Shown here in pieces: positions 26,519 through 34,724 of a stretch of 64,000 nucleotides of DNA. Numbering within the stretch: position 1 is the stretch's first letter; the number at the start of each line of letters is the position of its first letter. The stretch is from Streptomyces pseudovenezuelae (GTDB taxonomy: Bacteria > Actinomycetota > Actinomycetes > Streptomycetales > Streptomycetaceae). Location of the stretch: positions 183,479-247,478 of the forward strand of contig NZ_KQ948151.1 of assembly GCF_001513955.1 (NCBI RefSeq), in the 5' to 3' direction. Made by a program: the position numbers and the translations under genes. The notes under the pieces are model-generated. The model saw only the letters and a list, made by a program, of their open reading frames with translations. It searched no databases and was not told where the DNA came from.

Positions 26519-29113
26519 TCACCTGTCGGCCGGGCCGGCGGCCGGTCGCGAAGTGGTAGTGCTCCCGGTCGGCAGTTGGGTCACGCTTCCGTCCGGCCAC
26601 TCGATCCGGGCCGTCGCTCCGACCGGCACGGTCGTCTCCACGGTGAGCTGCGACTCCCGCAGCTCCCACCGGATCGCCACTCGCCCGTACGGCGACTCAT
26701 GGGCGGCGCTCGCCCAGGTGACGCCCCCGCCAGGACGGGGGCGGAAGACGATGTCGCGGTAACCGGGCGCTGTCGCGTTCAGCCCGGCGACCGTGGTGTG
26801 CAGCCACTGCGCGACGGCGCCGAGGGCGTAGTGGTTGAACGACGTCATCTCGCCCGGGTTCACGGTGCCGTCCGGCAGCATGCTGTCCCAACGCTCCCAG
26901 ACGGTGGTGGCGTCGTGCTTGAGTGCGTACAGCCACGACGGGCACTCCTGCTGAAGGAGCAGGGCGTAGGCGGTTTCGTCATGGCGGGTGGCGCTCAGCG
27001 CGGGTGCCACCAGTGGCGTGCCGATGAAACCGGTCTGGATGGTGTGCCCTCCCGCGGCGACCAGTTCGACCAGACGCCGCCCGGCCGCGGCCCGGGCCGG
27101 TGCGTCGGGGAGGAGGTCGAACTGCAGGGCGACGGCGTAGGCGGTTTGGGTGTCACTGGTCATCCGGCCGTCGAGCAGCACGTACGCGTCGACGAATGCC
27201 CGCCGGACCCGCCAGGCGAGATCCTCGTATCGGTCCCGGTCGTCCTCACGCCTCAGCACACCGGCGGTCCGCGCCACATGGTGCAGCGACCACGCGTAGT
27301 ACGCCGTGGCGATGAGGTACCGGTCGGTGCGGCCGGCTCCGGGGTCCTCCGGGGGTGCGAACGGGTCGAGCCAGTCGCCCAGTTGGTACCCGTGGTTCCA
27401 CAGGCCCGAGGGGTCGGCGAGTTCGGTGATGAGGTCCACCCAGCGCCTCGCGCTGTCGTACTGAGCGGCGAGCAGGCCCGTGTCCCCCGAGGCCCGGTAG
27501 AGATCCCATGGAGTGAGGGCAACGACATCGCCCCAGCCGGCGCCCGGCCGGGCCGGGGTCCACTGTTCACCGCCCGGGATCTCGGGCACGTACCAGGGGA
27601 CGGTCCCGTCGGCGTGCTGTTCTACGGCGACGTCGCGCAACCAGGACGCGAGCATGCCGTGGCAGTCGTACAGGAAGGCGGCGGTGGGCGCGAAGACCTG
27701 GATGTCGCCGGTCCAGCCGAGCCGTTCGTCGCGTTGCGGGCAGTCGGTGGGGAGGTCGACGAAGTTGCCGCGCAGACTCCACACCACGTTCTCGTGGAGC
27801 CGGTTGACCTGCTCGTTGGAGCACTCGAACCAGCCGGTGCGGGCCATGTCGGTGTGATGGACACGGGCGACGATGTCACGGTACGGGTCGCCGCCGCGCC
27901 AGCCGCTGACCTCGGCGTAGCGGAACCCGTGAAGGGTGAAGCGCGGCTCCCAGGTCTCGGAGCCGCCGCCACGCAGGGTGTACCGGTCGGTGGACGCGGC
28001 GCCTCGCAACGGGCGCACGCACAGCTCGCCGTCCTGGAGCACCTCGGCGTGGCGGATGACGACGCTGTGCCCGGCCGGGCCGTCGACGGTGATGCGGATT
28101 CTGCCTACGAGGTTCTGCCCGAAGTCCACCAGGAGTCGGCCGGCGTCGAGGGCCGCCACCTGGACCGGGCCGATCTCCTCGGTGCAGCGCACCGGCGGGC
28201 CGGTGGGCGCGACCAAGGTCGCCGGGTCCCGTTCGACGACGTCCACCGGTGACCAGTCGGCATCGTCGAATCCGGGTTTCGACCAGCCGGGCGGTTCGCT
28301 CCTCGCATCGTAGGTCTCGCCGTCGAGGAGTCCCGAGGACAGGATCGGCCCCTTGGCGGCCAGCCAGGAGGTGTCGGTGCCGATCACGGTGAGGGTTCCG
28401 TCGCGGTGGAGGATCTCCAGTTGGGCCAGGAGGGCGACCCGGTCGCCGTAGAGGTCGGTGTGGCCGCCGCCGAAGCCCAGGCGCCCGCGGTACCAGCCGT
28501 CGGCCAGCCAGGCGCCGATGGCGTTCGCTCCGGCGCGCAGGTGTTCGGTGACGTCGTGGGTCTGGTAGCGCAGCCGGTGGTGGTAGCTGGTCCAGCCTGG
28601 TGCCAGTGCGTGGTCGCCCACCCGTCGGCCGTTGATCTCGATCTCGTAGAGACCGTGGGCGGTGACGTACAGACGGGCGCGCTCGATGTCCGCGGCGGCG
28701 GTGAACTCCTTGCGCAGCAGGGGCGGACGCCGGTCGCTCCCCCGCGGTGAGACCGCCCGGGCCGTCCAGTCGTCGGGTGCCAGCAGGCCCGCCTCGATGT
28801 GCAGGGGCGGGCTCCAGTCACCGGCCTGCTCGTCGGCCCCGCGCACCCGCACCCGGATCGCGCAGTCCTCCCGGGAGCTCAGGGGCGGCAGCGGCCAGGG
28901 GACCAGCACGGAGTCGGGAGAGGTCACCCAGTCCGTGTGGTACGTCCCGTCGGCGCGCTTCGCCTCGATCTGGTACGCGTGCTGGGTCCAGCCCGTCGGC
29001 GCGGTGGTCTTCCAGGAGAGCCGGGGCGAGGACTCGCCGATGCCGAACGGCTCCCGGTGGTGCTCCGCGGTCGGCGCGGCCGGCGTGGGTATGAGCTCAG
29101 GGGTCAGGGTCAT
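26519..29113 (-). CDS. GH78 alpha-L-rhamnosidase
   Basis: 864 residues, no signal peptide, so intracellular, acting on imported rhamno-oligosaccharides. N-terminal beta-sandwich domains include PRLSWKTTAPTGWTQHAYQI and the rhamnose-binding-like IERARLYVTAHGLYEIEING. The (alpha/alpha)6 catalytic domain carries DCPQRDERLGWTGD with the acidic residues expected for acid and substrate binding, and VWERWDS with the candidate base Glu. A C-terminal beta-sandwich has PYGRVAIRWE. The ATG at 29113 overlaps the permease stop (ATGA), so it is the last, translationally coupled gene of the sugar ABC operon. Confidence 0.92.
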   Translation of the reverse strand: MTLTPELIPTPAAPTAEHHREPFGIGESSPRLSWKTTAPTGWTQHAYQIEAKRADGTYHTDWVTSPDSVLVPWPLPPLSSREDCAIRVRVRGADEQAGDWSPPLHIEAGLLAPDDWTARAVSPRGSDRRPPLLRKEFTAAADIERARLYVTAHGLYEIEINGRRVGDHALAPGWTSYHHRLRYQTHDVTEHLRAGANAIGAWLADGWYRGRLGFGGGHTDLYGDRVALLAQLEILHRDGTLTVIGTDTSWLAAKGPILSSGLLDGETYDARSEPPGWSKPGFDDADWSPVDVVERDPATLVAPTGPPVRCTEEIGPVQVAALDAGRLLVDFGQNLVGRIRITVDGPAGHSVVIRHAEVLQDGELCVRPLRGAASTDRYTLRGGGSETWEPRFTLHGFRYAEVSGWRGGDPYRDIVARVHHTDMARTGWFECSNEQVNRLHENVVWSLRGNFVDLPTDCPQRDERLGWTGDIQVFAPTAAFLYDCHGMLASWLRDVAVEQHADGTVPWYVPEIPGGEQWTPARPGAGWGDVVALTPWDLYRASGDTGLLAAQYDSARRWVDLITELADPSGLWNHGYQLGDWLDPFAPPEDPGAGRTDRYLIATAYYAWSLHHVARTAGVLRREDDRDRYEDLAWRVRRAFVDAYVLLDGRMTSDTQTAYAVALQFDLLPDAPARAAAGRRLVELVAAGGHTIQTGFIGTPLVAPALSATRHDETAYALLLQQECPSWLYALKHDATTVWERWDSMLPDGTVNPGEMTSFNHYALGAVAQWLHTTVAGLNATAPGYRDIVFRPRPGGGVTWASAAHESPYGRVAIRWELRESQLTVETTVPVGATARIEWPDGSVTQLPTGSTTTSRPAAGPADR

Positions 29114-30006
29114 CCCTTCACCGCCCCGGCCGTCAGTCCCTTGATGATGCGCTGGTTGATGAGCAGGTAGAGGACCAGGGCACCGACGACGTTGATGCTG
29201 ATCGCGGCGAACAGGGGGCCGAAGGACGTCTCCCCGTACTGGCCGGTGAAGTTGAGCAGACCCACCTGGACGGTGCGCAGGTCGTCGTTCGTGGTGAAGG
29301 TCAGGGAGACCAGCAGGTCGTTCCAGATGAAGAAGAACTGCACCAGCGCGACGGTGAAGACGGCGTTGCGGACGACGGGGAACCCGACCCGCCAGAAGGC
29401 GGTGAGCATGCCGGCTCCGTCGAGGGTGGCGGCCTCGAAGATCTCGCGCGGGACCGCCCGGAAGTAGGTGGCCATCATGAACACGGTGAGCGGGAGGCCG
29501 ACCGCGGTGTAGGTGATGATCAGCGGCCACAGGGTGCCGGACAGCCCGCTCTGGAAGTACACCCGGAACAACGGGAGCAGGATCATCTGGCTCGGCACCA
29601 TGATGCCGAGCAGGAAGACGAGGAGGACCTGGTGGCGGCCGCGCCAGATCATGACCTCCAGGGCGAAGCCGGCGGCGGTGCCGAGCAAGACGATGAGCGC
29701 GAGCGAGGGCACGGTGGCCAGGAGGCTGTTGCGGAGGTAGAGGGCGACGTGGCCGGTCGTCCACGCGTCGGCGTAGTTGTGGAAGTCCCACTTGCCCGGA
29801 AGCGACCATGCGGGGTCGTTGACGAACTCGGACTGGGTCTTGAAGGAGCTGAGCAGCAGCCACAGCAGGGGCGTCACCTCGACGACCACCAGCAGGGCGA
29901 CGAGGAGGTTGCGGGTCAGACGCCGGGCGGCCCCGCGCTTGCGGACAGTGGCCGGCCGTGAGGTGGGCAGGAGTTCCCGCGGCGGGGCCGTGAGGGTGTC
30001 GGTCAT
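29110..30006 (-). CDS. carbohydrate ABC transporter permease (MalG-type)
   Basis: 298 residues, six predicted membrane spans, with a basic N-terminal tail (VRKRGAARRLTRN). The EAA loop that contacts the ATPase reads EAATLDGAGMLTAFWRVGFP (about 200-219), and the C-terminus is YLLINQRIIKGLTAGAVKG. It follows the partner permease by 6 bp and overlaps the rhamnosidase by 4. No ATPase gene is in the operon; such systems in Streptomyces generally share the global MsiK ATPase. Confidence 0.93.
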   Translation of the reverse strand: MTDTLTAPPRELLPTSRPATVRKRGAARRLTRNLLVALLVVVEVTPLLWLLLSSFKTQSEFVNDPAWSLPGKWDFHNYADAWTTGHVALYLRNSLLATVPSLALIVLLGTAAGFALEVMIWRGRHQVLLVFLLGIMVPSQMILLPLFRVYFQSGLSGTLWPLIITYTAVGLPLTVFMMATYFRAVPREIFEAATLDGAGMLTAFWRVGFPVVRNAVFTVALVQFFFIWNDLLVSLTFTTNDDLRTVQVGLLNFTGQYGETSFGPLFAAISINVVGALVLYLLINQRIIKGLTAGAVKG

Positions 30007-30012
30007 GGGGGT

Positions 30013-30897
30013 TCAGCCCTTGGTCAGGTCGCGGCGCGAGAAGCGGAAGACGACGAGGGTGACGCCGAGGCAGACGACGGTGAGCAGCGAGGCGATGGTG
30101 CTGCCGTAGCCGTAGTCGCCGTAGGAGAACGCGGTGCGGAACATGTAGAGGGTCAGAGGCGTCGTGTCGCTGCCCGGCCCGCCGTTGGTCAGGGCGAGGA
30201 CCGAGTCGAACACCTTCAGCGTGCCGTTGATGCTGAACACCACCGACGACAGCAGCACGGGCGCGGACAGCGGCAGGACGATGTGCCGGATCAGCCGCCA
30301 GCCGGTGGCACCGTCCAGCCGCGCCGATTCGAGCGTCTCCTCGGGGATGTCGAGGAGCCCGGCGAAGATGAGGACACCGTAGAAGCCCATGGAGCGCCAT
30401 ACGTCCATGACGACCAGGACGACGAAGGAGCCGCCCGCGCCGGCGAACCAGTCGCCGTGGTGGATGCCGAGCCCTTCGAGGGCGACGTTCGCCAGGCCGT
30501 TCTGTGGCGCGACGGCGAAGAGCTTCTGGAACATCAGGGCCACGGCGACCGTCGGAAGGATCACCGGGAAGAACACCAGGGTACGGACGACCGCGGACGA
30601 CCTGCGCAGGACGAACACATAGAGCAGGGCGAGCAGGTACCCGCACAGGACCTGCCCGGCGCTGACCGCGATCGCGTACTTGAAGGTGAACCACAGCGCC
30701 GAGTGGGCCTGCGGGTCGTTCCAGAGCTTGGTGAAGTTGCCGAGGCCGCCGAAGGTGAAGCCCTCGATGACGTTGCCCTTGAAGAAGGTGTAGCCGAGGG
30801 ACCAGCCCATCGGCACCAGCATCACCAGGGTGTACACCAGCAGTGCCGGGCCCAGCAGGACGGTGATGGCACGGCGGTCTCCCAGAACTGAACGCAT
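30013..30897 (-). CDS. sugar ABC transporter permease (MalF-type)
   Basis: 294 residues with six membrane spans, starting MRSVLGDRRAITVLLGPALL. The EAA loop is ESARLDGATGWRLIRHIVLP (about 206-225). ALTNGGPGSDTTPLTLYMF is the conserved segment seen in MalF/UgpA-type permeases. It forms the inner-membrane channel with the permease at 29110. The gene lies 51 bp after the binding-protein gene. Confidence 0.93.
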   Translation of the reverse strand: MRSVLGDRRAITVLLGPALLVYTLVMLVPMGWSLGYTFFKGNVIEGFTFGGLGNFTKLWNDPQAHSALWFTFKYAIAVSAGQVLCGYLLALLYVFVLRRSSAVVRTLVFFPVILPTVAVALMFQKLFAVAPQNGLANVALEGLGIHHGDWFAGAGGSFVVLVVMDVWRSMGFYGVLIFAGLLDIPEETLESARLDGATGWRLIRHIVLPLSAPVLLSSVVFSINGTLKVFDSVLALTNGGPGSDTTPLTLYMFRTAFSYGDYGYGSTIASLLTVVCLGVTLVVFRFSRRDLTKG

Positions 30898-30948
30898 CTC
30901 GGCTCTCTCACGAAGGGGGTTGGTGCGGATCTCGGTGGCGCGACAGGG

Positions 30949-32246
30949 TCAGCCGTTGTCGAGATCGGTCTGGATCTTCTGCATGAAGTCCTTGGCCGAG
31001 AGGGATCCGGTGACGAGCGGCGCGGCGTTCGTCTGACTGGTCTCGGTCGCCTTCGTGTTGAACAGCGCCTCGAACCACAGGGTGCTGGTCGTGGTCTTGG
31101 TGATGGTGTCCTGGACCGTCTGGGTGAGCGGCGGGAGGGTGCCGGTGTCGCCGTTGGGCTTGAACCCGGAGACGGTGCCCTGGTCCTTCAGCGAGGCGGC
31201 GCCGTAGTTCTTGGTGATGCAGGAGAGCCAGTCGCCGACCTCGGCGTTGTACGACTTGGCGGAGACGGCGACGGGAAGGCCGACGTTGGCGGGGATCTGG
31301 TCCGCGCTGCCCTTGCCGCCCGCGACGGTCGGGAACGGCATGAAGCCGACGTTGTCCGCACCGATCTTGTTCTTGGTCTTGTCGTTGAAGTCGCCGAGCG
31401 CCCAGCTGCCCATGTAGAACATGGCGGCCTTGCCGGTCAGGAACTGCTGCGTCGCGGTGTCGTAGTCGATCGATCCGACGCCCTTGCCGAAGTAGCCGGC
31501 CCTGCCCAGGTCGGCTATGGCCTGCGCGGCCTTCACATAGGCGGGATCGGTCAGCTTCGCCTTGCCGTCCGCCACCGCCTCAAGGGCGTCCGGGCCCAGT
31601 TCGCGGTAGAGGTAGCCGCTGACCAGACGGGTCAGGGGCCACCCGTCCTTGCCGTCGGCTGCGAACGGGGTGACACCGGAACGCTTGAACTTCGCGGCAG
31701 CCGCGACCAGTTGGTCGTAGGTCGTCGGGGTGGCGAGGTGCTGGTCGGCGAAGAGCTTCTTGTTGAACCAGATGCCCTCGATGTTGAACTGGTAGGGCAT
31801 GACATTGAACTTGCCGTACAGGTTCTCGACAGTCTTGATCGCCGCGGGCTGAAGGTCGTCCCACACGCCGAGGTCCTTGAGTGTCTTCTCCAGGTCCAGG
31901 ACCTGGCCCGCCTTGTCCAGGGTCTTGGTGAGCTGCGGGGTGCCGCCTGCCGCGAACTGCACCGGCAGCGCGTTCTGCCCGGCGAGCAGCTGCACCTTCT
32001 GGTCGACGTTGCCTATCGGCAGCGTCTGGATCTTCAGCGGCAGGGCCTTGTTCTGCGCCGCGCACGAGCCTTGCCCAGGGTGGTGAGCTCCTGCTGAACG
32101 ATGTGGTTGTCGTCGTTGATGGTGAGGCTGAACGTCTTCACGTCGCTGCCGGAGCCGCTTCCGCCGCCGCAGGCGCTCAGCAGCAGGCTCGATGTGGCGG
32201 CAGTCGCCATCAGGGCGATACGGCGGGTTCTGAGGGTCTTGTGCAC
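30949..32246 (-). pseudogene. sugar ABC extracellular solute-binding lipoprotein, single-base frameshift
   Basis: From GTG 32246 (ribosome site GAGGAGC) the frame encodes a lipoprotein signal (LLLSACGGG, Cys26) and FSLTINDDNHIVQQELTTLG. At about 32055-32066 (aaggctcgtgcg) it must shift one base to continue as SCAAQNKALPLKIQTLPIGN. The rest is a complete family 1 binding domain (FNIEGIWFNKKLFAD; FLTGKAAMFYMGSWALGDF) to 30949. The span is 1298 nt, one short of 433 codons; one extra G in aaggctcg restores it. As written the binding protein is broken, which would disable the importer. It is first in the rhamnosidase operon. Confidence 0.88.
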
Positions 32247-32270
32247 GGGTGCTCCTCGGCACACAGAGCG

Positions 32271-32284
32271 TTGAAACGCTTCAA
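32271..32284. promoter_or_regulatory. LacI-type operator upstream of the sugar ABC operon
   Basis: ttgaaacgcttcaa is a near-perfect dyad of LacI/CcpA type with a central CG, 25 bp upstream of the binding-protein start. Matching sites occur at 33710 and 33953. Confidence 0.75.
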
Positions 32285-32521
32285 TAGAGGGTTGCCGGGA
32301 ACCTATGACCCGTTCCGGTGTGTGTCAAGGATCTGTCGCGGATGTTTCCGAACCGCTCCCGAGGGCCTCCGGGGCCGGCAACAGGAGGGGCCGCCCCGAG
32401 CAAAAGGCGGAGAACTGCTGGTCAGCGCGGCGGACGGAGCCGCGGGGCGGCTCAGACCCCGGTCCGGGCCGTCCACCCCGGCCGACCCTGACCATCAGCT
32501 CCGCGCGCCGCGAACGCTCAC

Positions 32522-32603
32522 TCGACGCGCAGGCCCCGGACGGTCAGCGTGGCGCGCAGGCCCGGACGGTCAGCGTGGCGCGCTGGCGCGGACGATCAGC
32601 TCC
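32522..32603. repeat. 26-27 bp tandem repeat at the lacI 3' end
   Basis: Three copies in a row of roughly gcgcgcaggcccggacggtc plus agcgtg. The copy nearest the gene (32578-32603) codes for the last residues of the LacI protein (VRASAPR). The two outer copies, about 32525-32577, are more alike. They look like tandem duplication of the gene end. Confidence 0.6.
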
Positions 32604-33613
32604 GGTTCCAGCACGACGGTGGCATGGCGGTGCTGCTTTCCCGAGGCCACCTCGTCCATGAGGAGCCGGATCGCTTCCTGCCCCATCATCCGGCCCGGCA
32701 TGTCCACCGCAGTGAGCGGCACGGCTGAAGTGCCGGCCCCGCGGTTGTTCTCGCAGCCGACGATCGCAACCTGCTCGGGCACGCGGACCCCGGCCAGGAT
32801 GTGCAGTTCGTGGATGATGGCGTTGGCCAGCGCATCGGTGACGACGATCAGGCCGTCCGGCAGGTCACCGGGCGCTCGTCGGGCGAGATCCCGCCCGACC
32901 GCATGCCCGTGGGCCGCGGTCAGGCCGACGCTGTCGATCTCCTCCAGAGTGACACCGGGACCCGCCTCCTCGACCGCCGCGCGCACTCCCCTGCGCCGGT
33001 CACGAACGGGCTGGTAGTCGTCGTGCGCGACCACGTAGCCCAGCCGCGTGCGCCCGGTGTCGATGAGATGCCGGGCCGCCAGGTATCCCACGTGCTCGTT
33101 GTTGACCAGCACCGAGCAGCACGTGCCCGGTTTCGGAGCGTAGTTGAGGAGCACGACCTGGCGCCCGTGCGAGCGGATGCGGGCAATACCGGACGAGGAG
33201 TCCTCCATGGGAGCCAGCAGCACACCGGTCACCCGGGACTCGTCGAAGAGGTCCAGGTAGTCGTCCTGAAGCCGCATGTCGCACGCCGTGTTCGCCAGCA
33301 ACAAGTTCTGTCCGACCGCCCGGGCAGCGTCCTGGGCACCATGAGCCATGTCGATGAACAGGGAGTTCTCGATATCGGCGAGCACCATGCCGACGCTGTT
33401 GGTCGACCCGGACACCAGCGACCGGGCCGCGTCGTTGCGCACGAAACCCAGCCTGCCGATGGCCTCGCGGACCCGCTCGGCCGTCGCGGGACTCACCTTC
33501 GCCGGGTGATTCAGGACGTTGGAGACCGTACCCACGGAAACGCCCGCGGCGTCGGCGACATCCTGCATGCTCGGACCCGCATGCCCCTGCACTCGCGGAC
33601 GGGCGGTTGCCAC
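32570..33613 (-). CDS. LacI-family transcriptional regulator
   Basis: 347 residues. The N-terminal HTH has SMQDVADAAGVSVGTVSNVL and the hinge-helix region RNDAARSLVSGSTNSVG. A periplasmic-binding-protein-like sugar domain follows (VGMVLADIENSLFID; LIVVTDALANAIIHEL; VAIVGCENN). GTG 33613 is preceded by GAGGAGC. It sits just upstream of the sugar ABC/rhamnosidase operon on the same strand. Matching palindromes before the operon (32271) and before its own gene (33710) indicate repression of the operon and itself, relieved by a rhamnose- or pectin-derived ligand (inferred). Confidence 0.92.
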   Translation of the reverse strand: MATARPRVQGHAGPSMQDVADAAGVSVGTVSNVLNHPAKVSPATAERVREAIGRLGFVRNDAARSLVSGSTNSVGMVLADIENSLFIDMAHGAQDAARAVGQNLLLANTACDMRLQDDYLDLFDESRVTGVLLAPMEDSSSGIARIRSHGRQVVLLNYAPKPGTCCSVLVNNEHVGYLAARHLIDTGRTRLGYVVAHDDYQPVRDRRRGVRAAVEEAGPGVTLEEIDSVGLTAAHGHAVGRDLARRAPGDLPDGLIVVTDALANAIIHELHILAGVRVPEQVAIVGCENNRGAGTSAVPLTAVDMPGRMMGQEAIRLLMDEVASGKQHRHATVVLEPELIVRASAPR

Positions 33614-33709
33614 AGCGCTCCTCGACCTCCGGTCTCATTCAGCCCGGGACCACAGGGCACTCAGAGTGACCAGGCCATCGCGGACAAGCGGCACAATACA
33701 TGACGCGTC

Positions 33710-33723
33710 TTGAAGCGCTCCAA
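33710..33723. promoter_or_regulatory. LacI-type operator upstream of lacI
   Basis: ttgaagcgctccaa, 97 bp upstream of the lacI start, matches the 32271 site in the central gcgct-type core and arms with one arm mismatch. It fits autoregulation. Confidence 0.65.
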
Positions 33724-34073
33724 AGTCTAGCGTCCGGCCGTGATCCCTGCGATGCAGTCGGCCAGCGATACATCCAGGTCACAGGCTCCTGATCCAGTCC
33801 GCCGCCGTTCCTGCGCCCCAGCCGGGTCGACTCGTCGGGGGCGACCGTTCGATGCGCCAAGGCGCCGGACAGCCGCGGGTTTGATCTGGCACATCGCAGC
33901 GGGCAGCTTGACGTCCCCCGGGCAGCATGCGAGTCTCCCACCGCCTGCCTGATTGAAACGCATCAATAATGCTGGGTACCGATGGGCCGGCGCCTAGCCC
34001 GCAGCAGCGCCCCGTAAGGCGATGACCGCACACCCCCACGCCGTGCTCCTTGCGTGTTCCCGGTCTCCGCCCG
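33724..34073. other. gap with a third LacI-type operator
   Basis: ttgaaacgcatcaa at 33953-33966 is a third copy of the operator. The only frame beside it (minus strand, 33727-33966, starting MMRFNQAGGGRLACC) overlaps the operator at its start codon, lacks a ribosome site and matches no family. The site may have served a gene now lost. No other gene is supported between lacI and the response regulator. Confidence 0.5.
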
Positions 34074-34724
34074 TCAGGCGGTGAGTCCCGCGTCGCGGGC
34101 CAGCAGGGCGGCCTGGACACGGTTGGTGACTTCCAGCGCGGCCAAAATGCGGCTGACGTGGGCCTTGACGGTGCTCTCGCGCATGGCGAGGCGGGTGGCG
34201 ATGTCGGCGTTGGTGTCGCCGTGGGCGAGCAGGGCGAGCACGTCGCGTTCGCGGGGGGTGAGCCGGTCCAACTGGGCCTGAGCAGTGGCGACTTGGGGCT
34301 GGTTGGTGGCATGGTAACGGTCGATGAGGCGGCGGGCCGCGGTGGGGTGGAGCATGGCCGAGCCGGCAGCCACAAGGTGGACGGCGCGCAGTATTTCGGC
34401 GGGGTCCGTGTCCTTGAGGAGGAAGCCGTCGGCTCCGGCGGCGAGGGCGTTGTAGACGTACTCGTCGAGGTCGAAGGTGGTCAGGGTGATCACCTTCGGG
34501 GGGTGAGGCAGGGCCCTGAGGCGGGCGGTGGCGGTGATGCCGTCCATGCGAGGCATACGTACGTCGACCAGGGCGACGTCGACGCGGTGAGCGGTGGCCT
34601 GCTCGACGGCCTGCAGTCCGTCGGCGGCCTGGGCGACGACCTCGATGCCGGGGTCGCCGTCGAGGAGGTCGGCCAGGCCGAGGCGGACCAGGGCGTCGTC
34701 GTCGACGATCATGGTGCGGATCAT
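34074..34724 (-). CDS. NarL/FixJ-family response regulator
   Basis: 216 residues. The receiver domain starts MIRTMIVDDDALVRLGLADL, with phospho-acceptor Asp54 (VALVDVRMPRMDG), Thr in LTTFDLDEYV and Lys in FLLKDTDPAEI. The C-terminal LuxR HTH is LTPRERDVLALLAHG ... RESTVKAHVSRILAAL. Its start overlaps the kinase stop by 4 nt (ATGA at 34721), so the pair is co-translated. The target genes are unknown. Confidence 0.94.
   Translation of the reverse strand: MIRTMIVDDDALVRLGLADLLDGDPGIEVVAQAADGLQAVEQATAHRVDVALVDVRMPRMDGITATARLRALPHPPKVITLTTFDLDEYVYNALAAGADGFLLKDTDPAEILRAVHLVAAGSAMLHPTAARRLIDRYHATNQPQVATAQAQLDRLTPRERDVLALLAHGDTNADIATRLAMRESTVKAHVSRILAALEVTNRVQAALLARDAGLTA

Noticed and set aside
25141..26559. 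A 472-codon plus-strand frame opposite the GH43 gene
   Set aside because: Val/Gly-rich antisense of the arabinanase codons; no ribosome site or domain.
26519..30694. A single 1391-codon open frame on the minus strand
   Set aside because: Its upstream half is the shadow of the two permease genes in another phase. The real rhamnosidase starts at 29113 with the family N-terminus and an ATGA overlap.
33727..33966. 79-residue minus-strand ORF next to the third operator
   Set aside because: No ribosome site, poor codon bias, start codon inside the operator; no family features.
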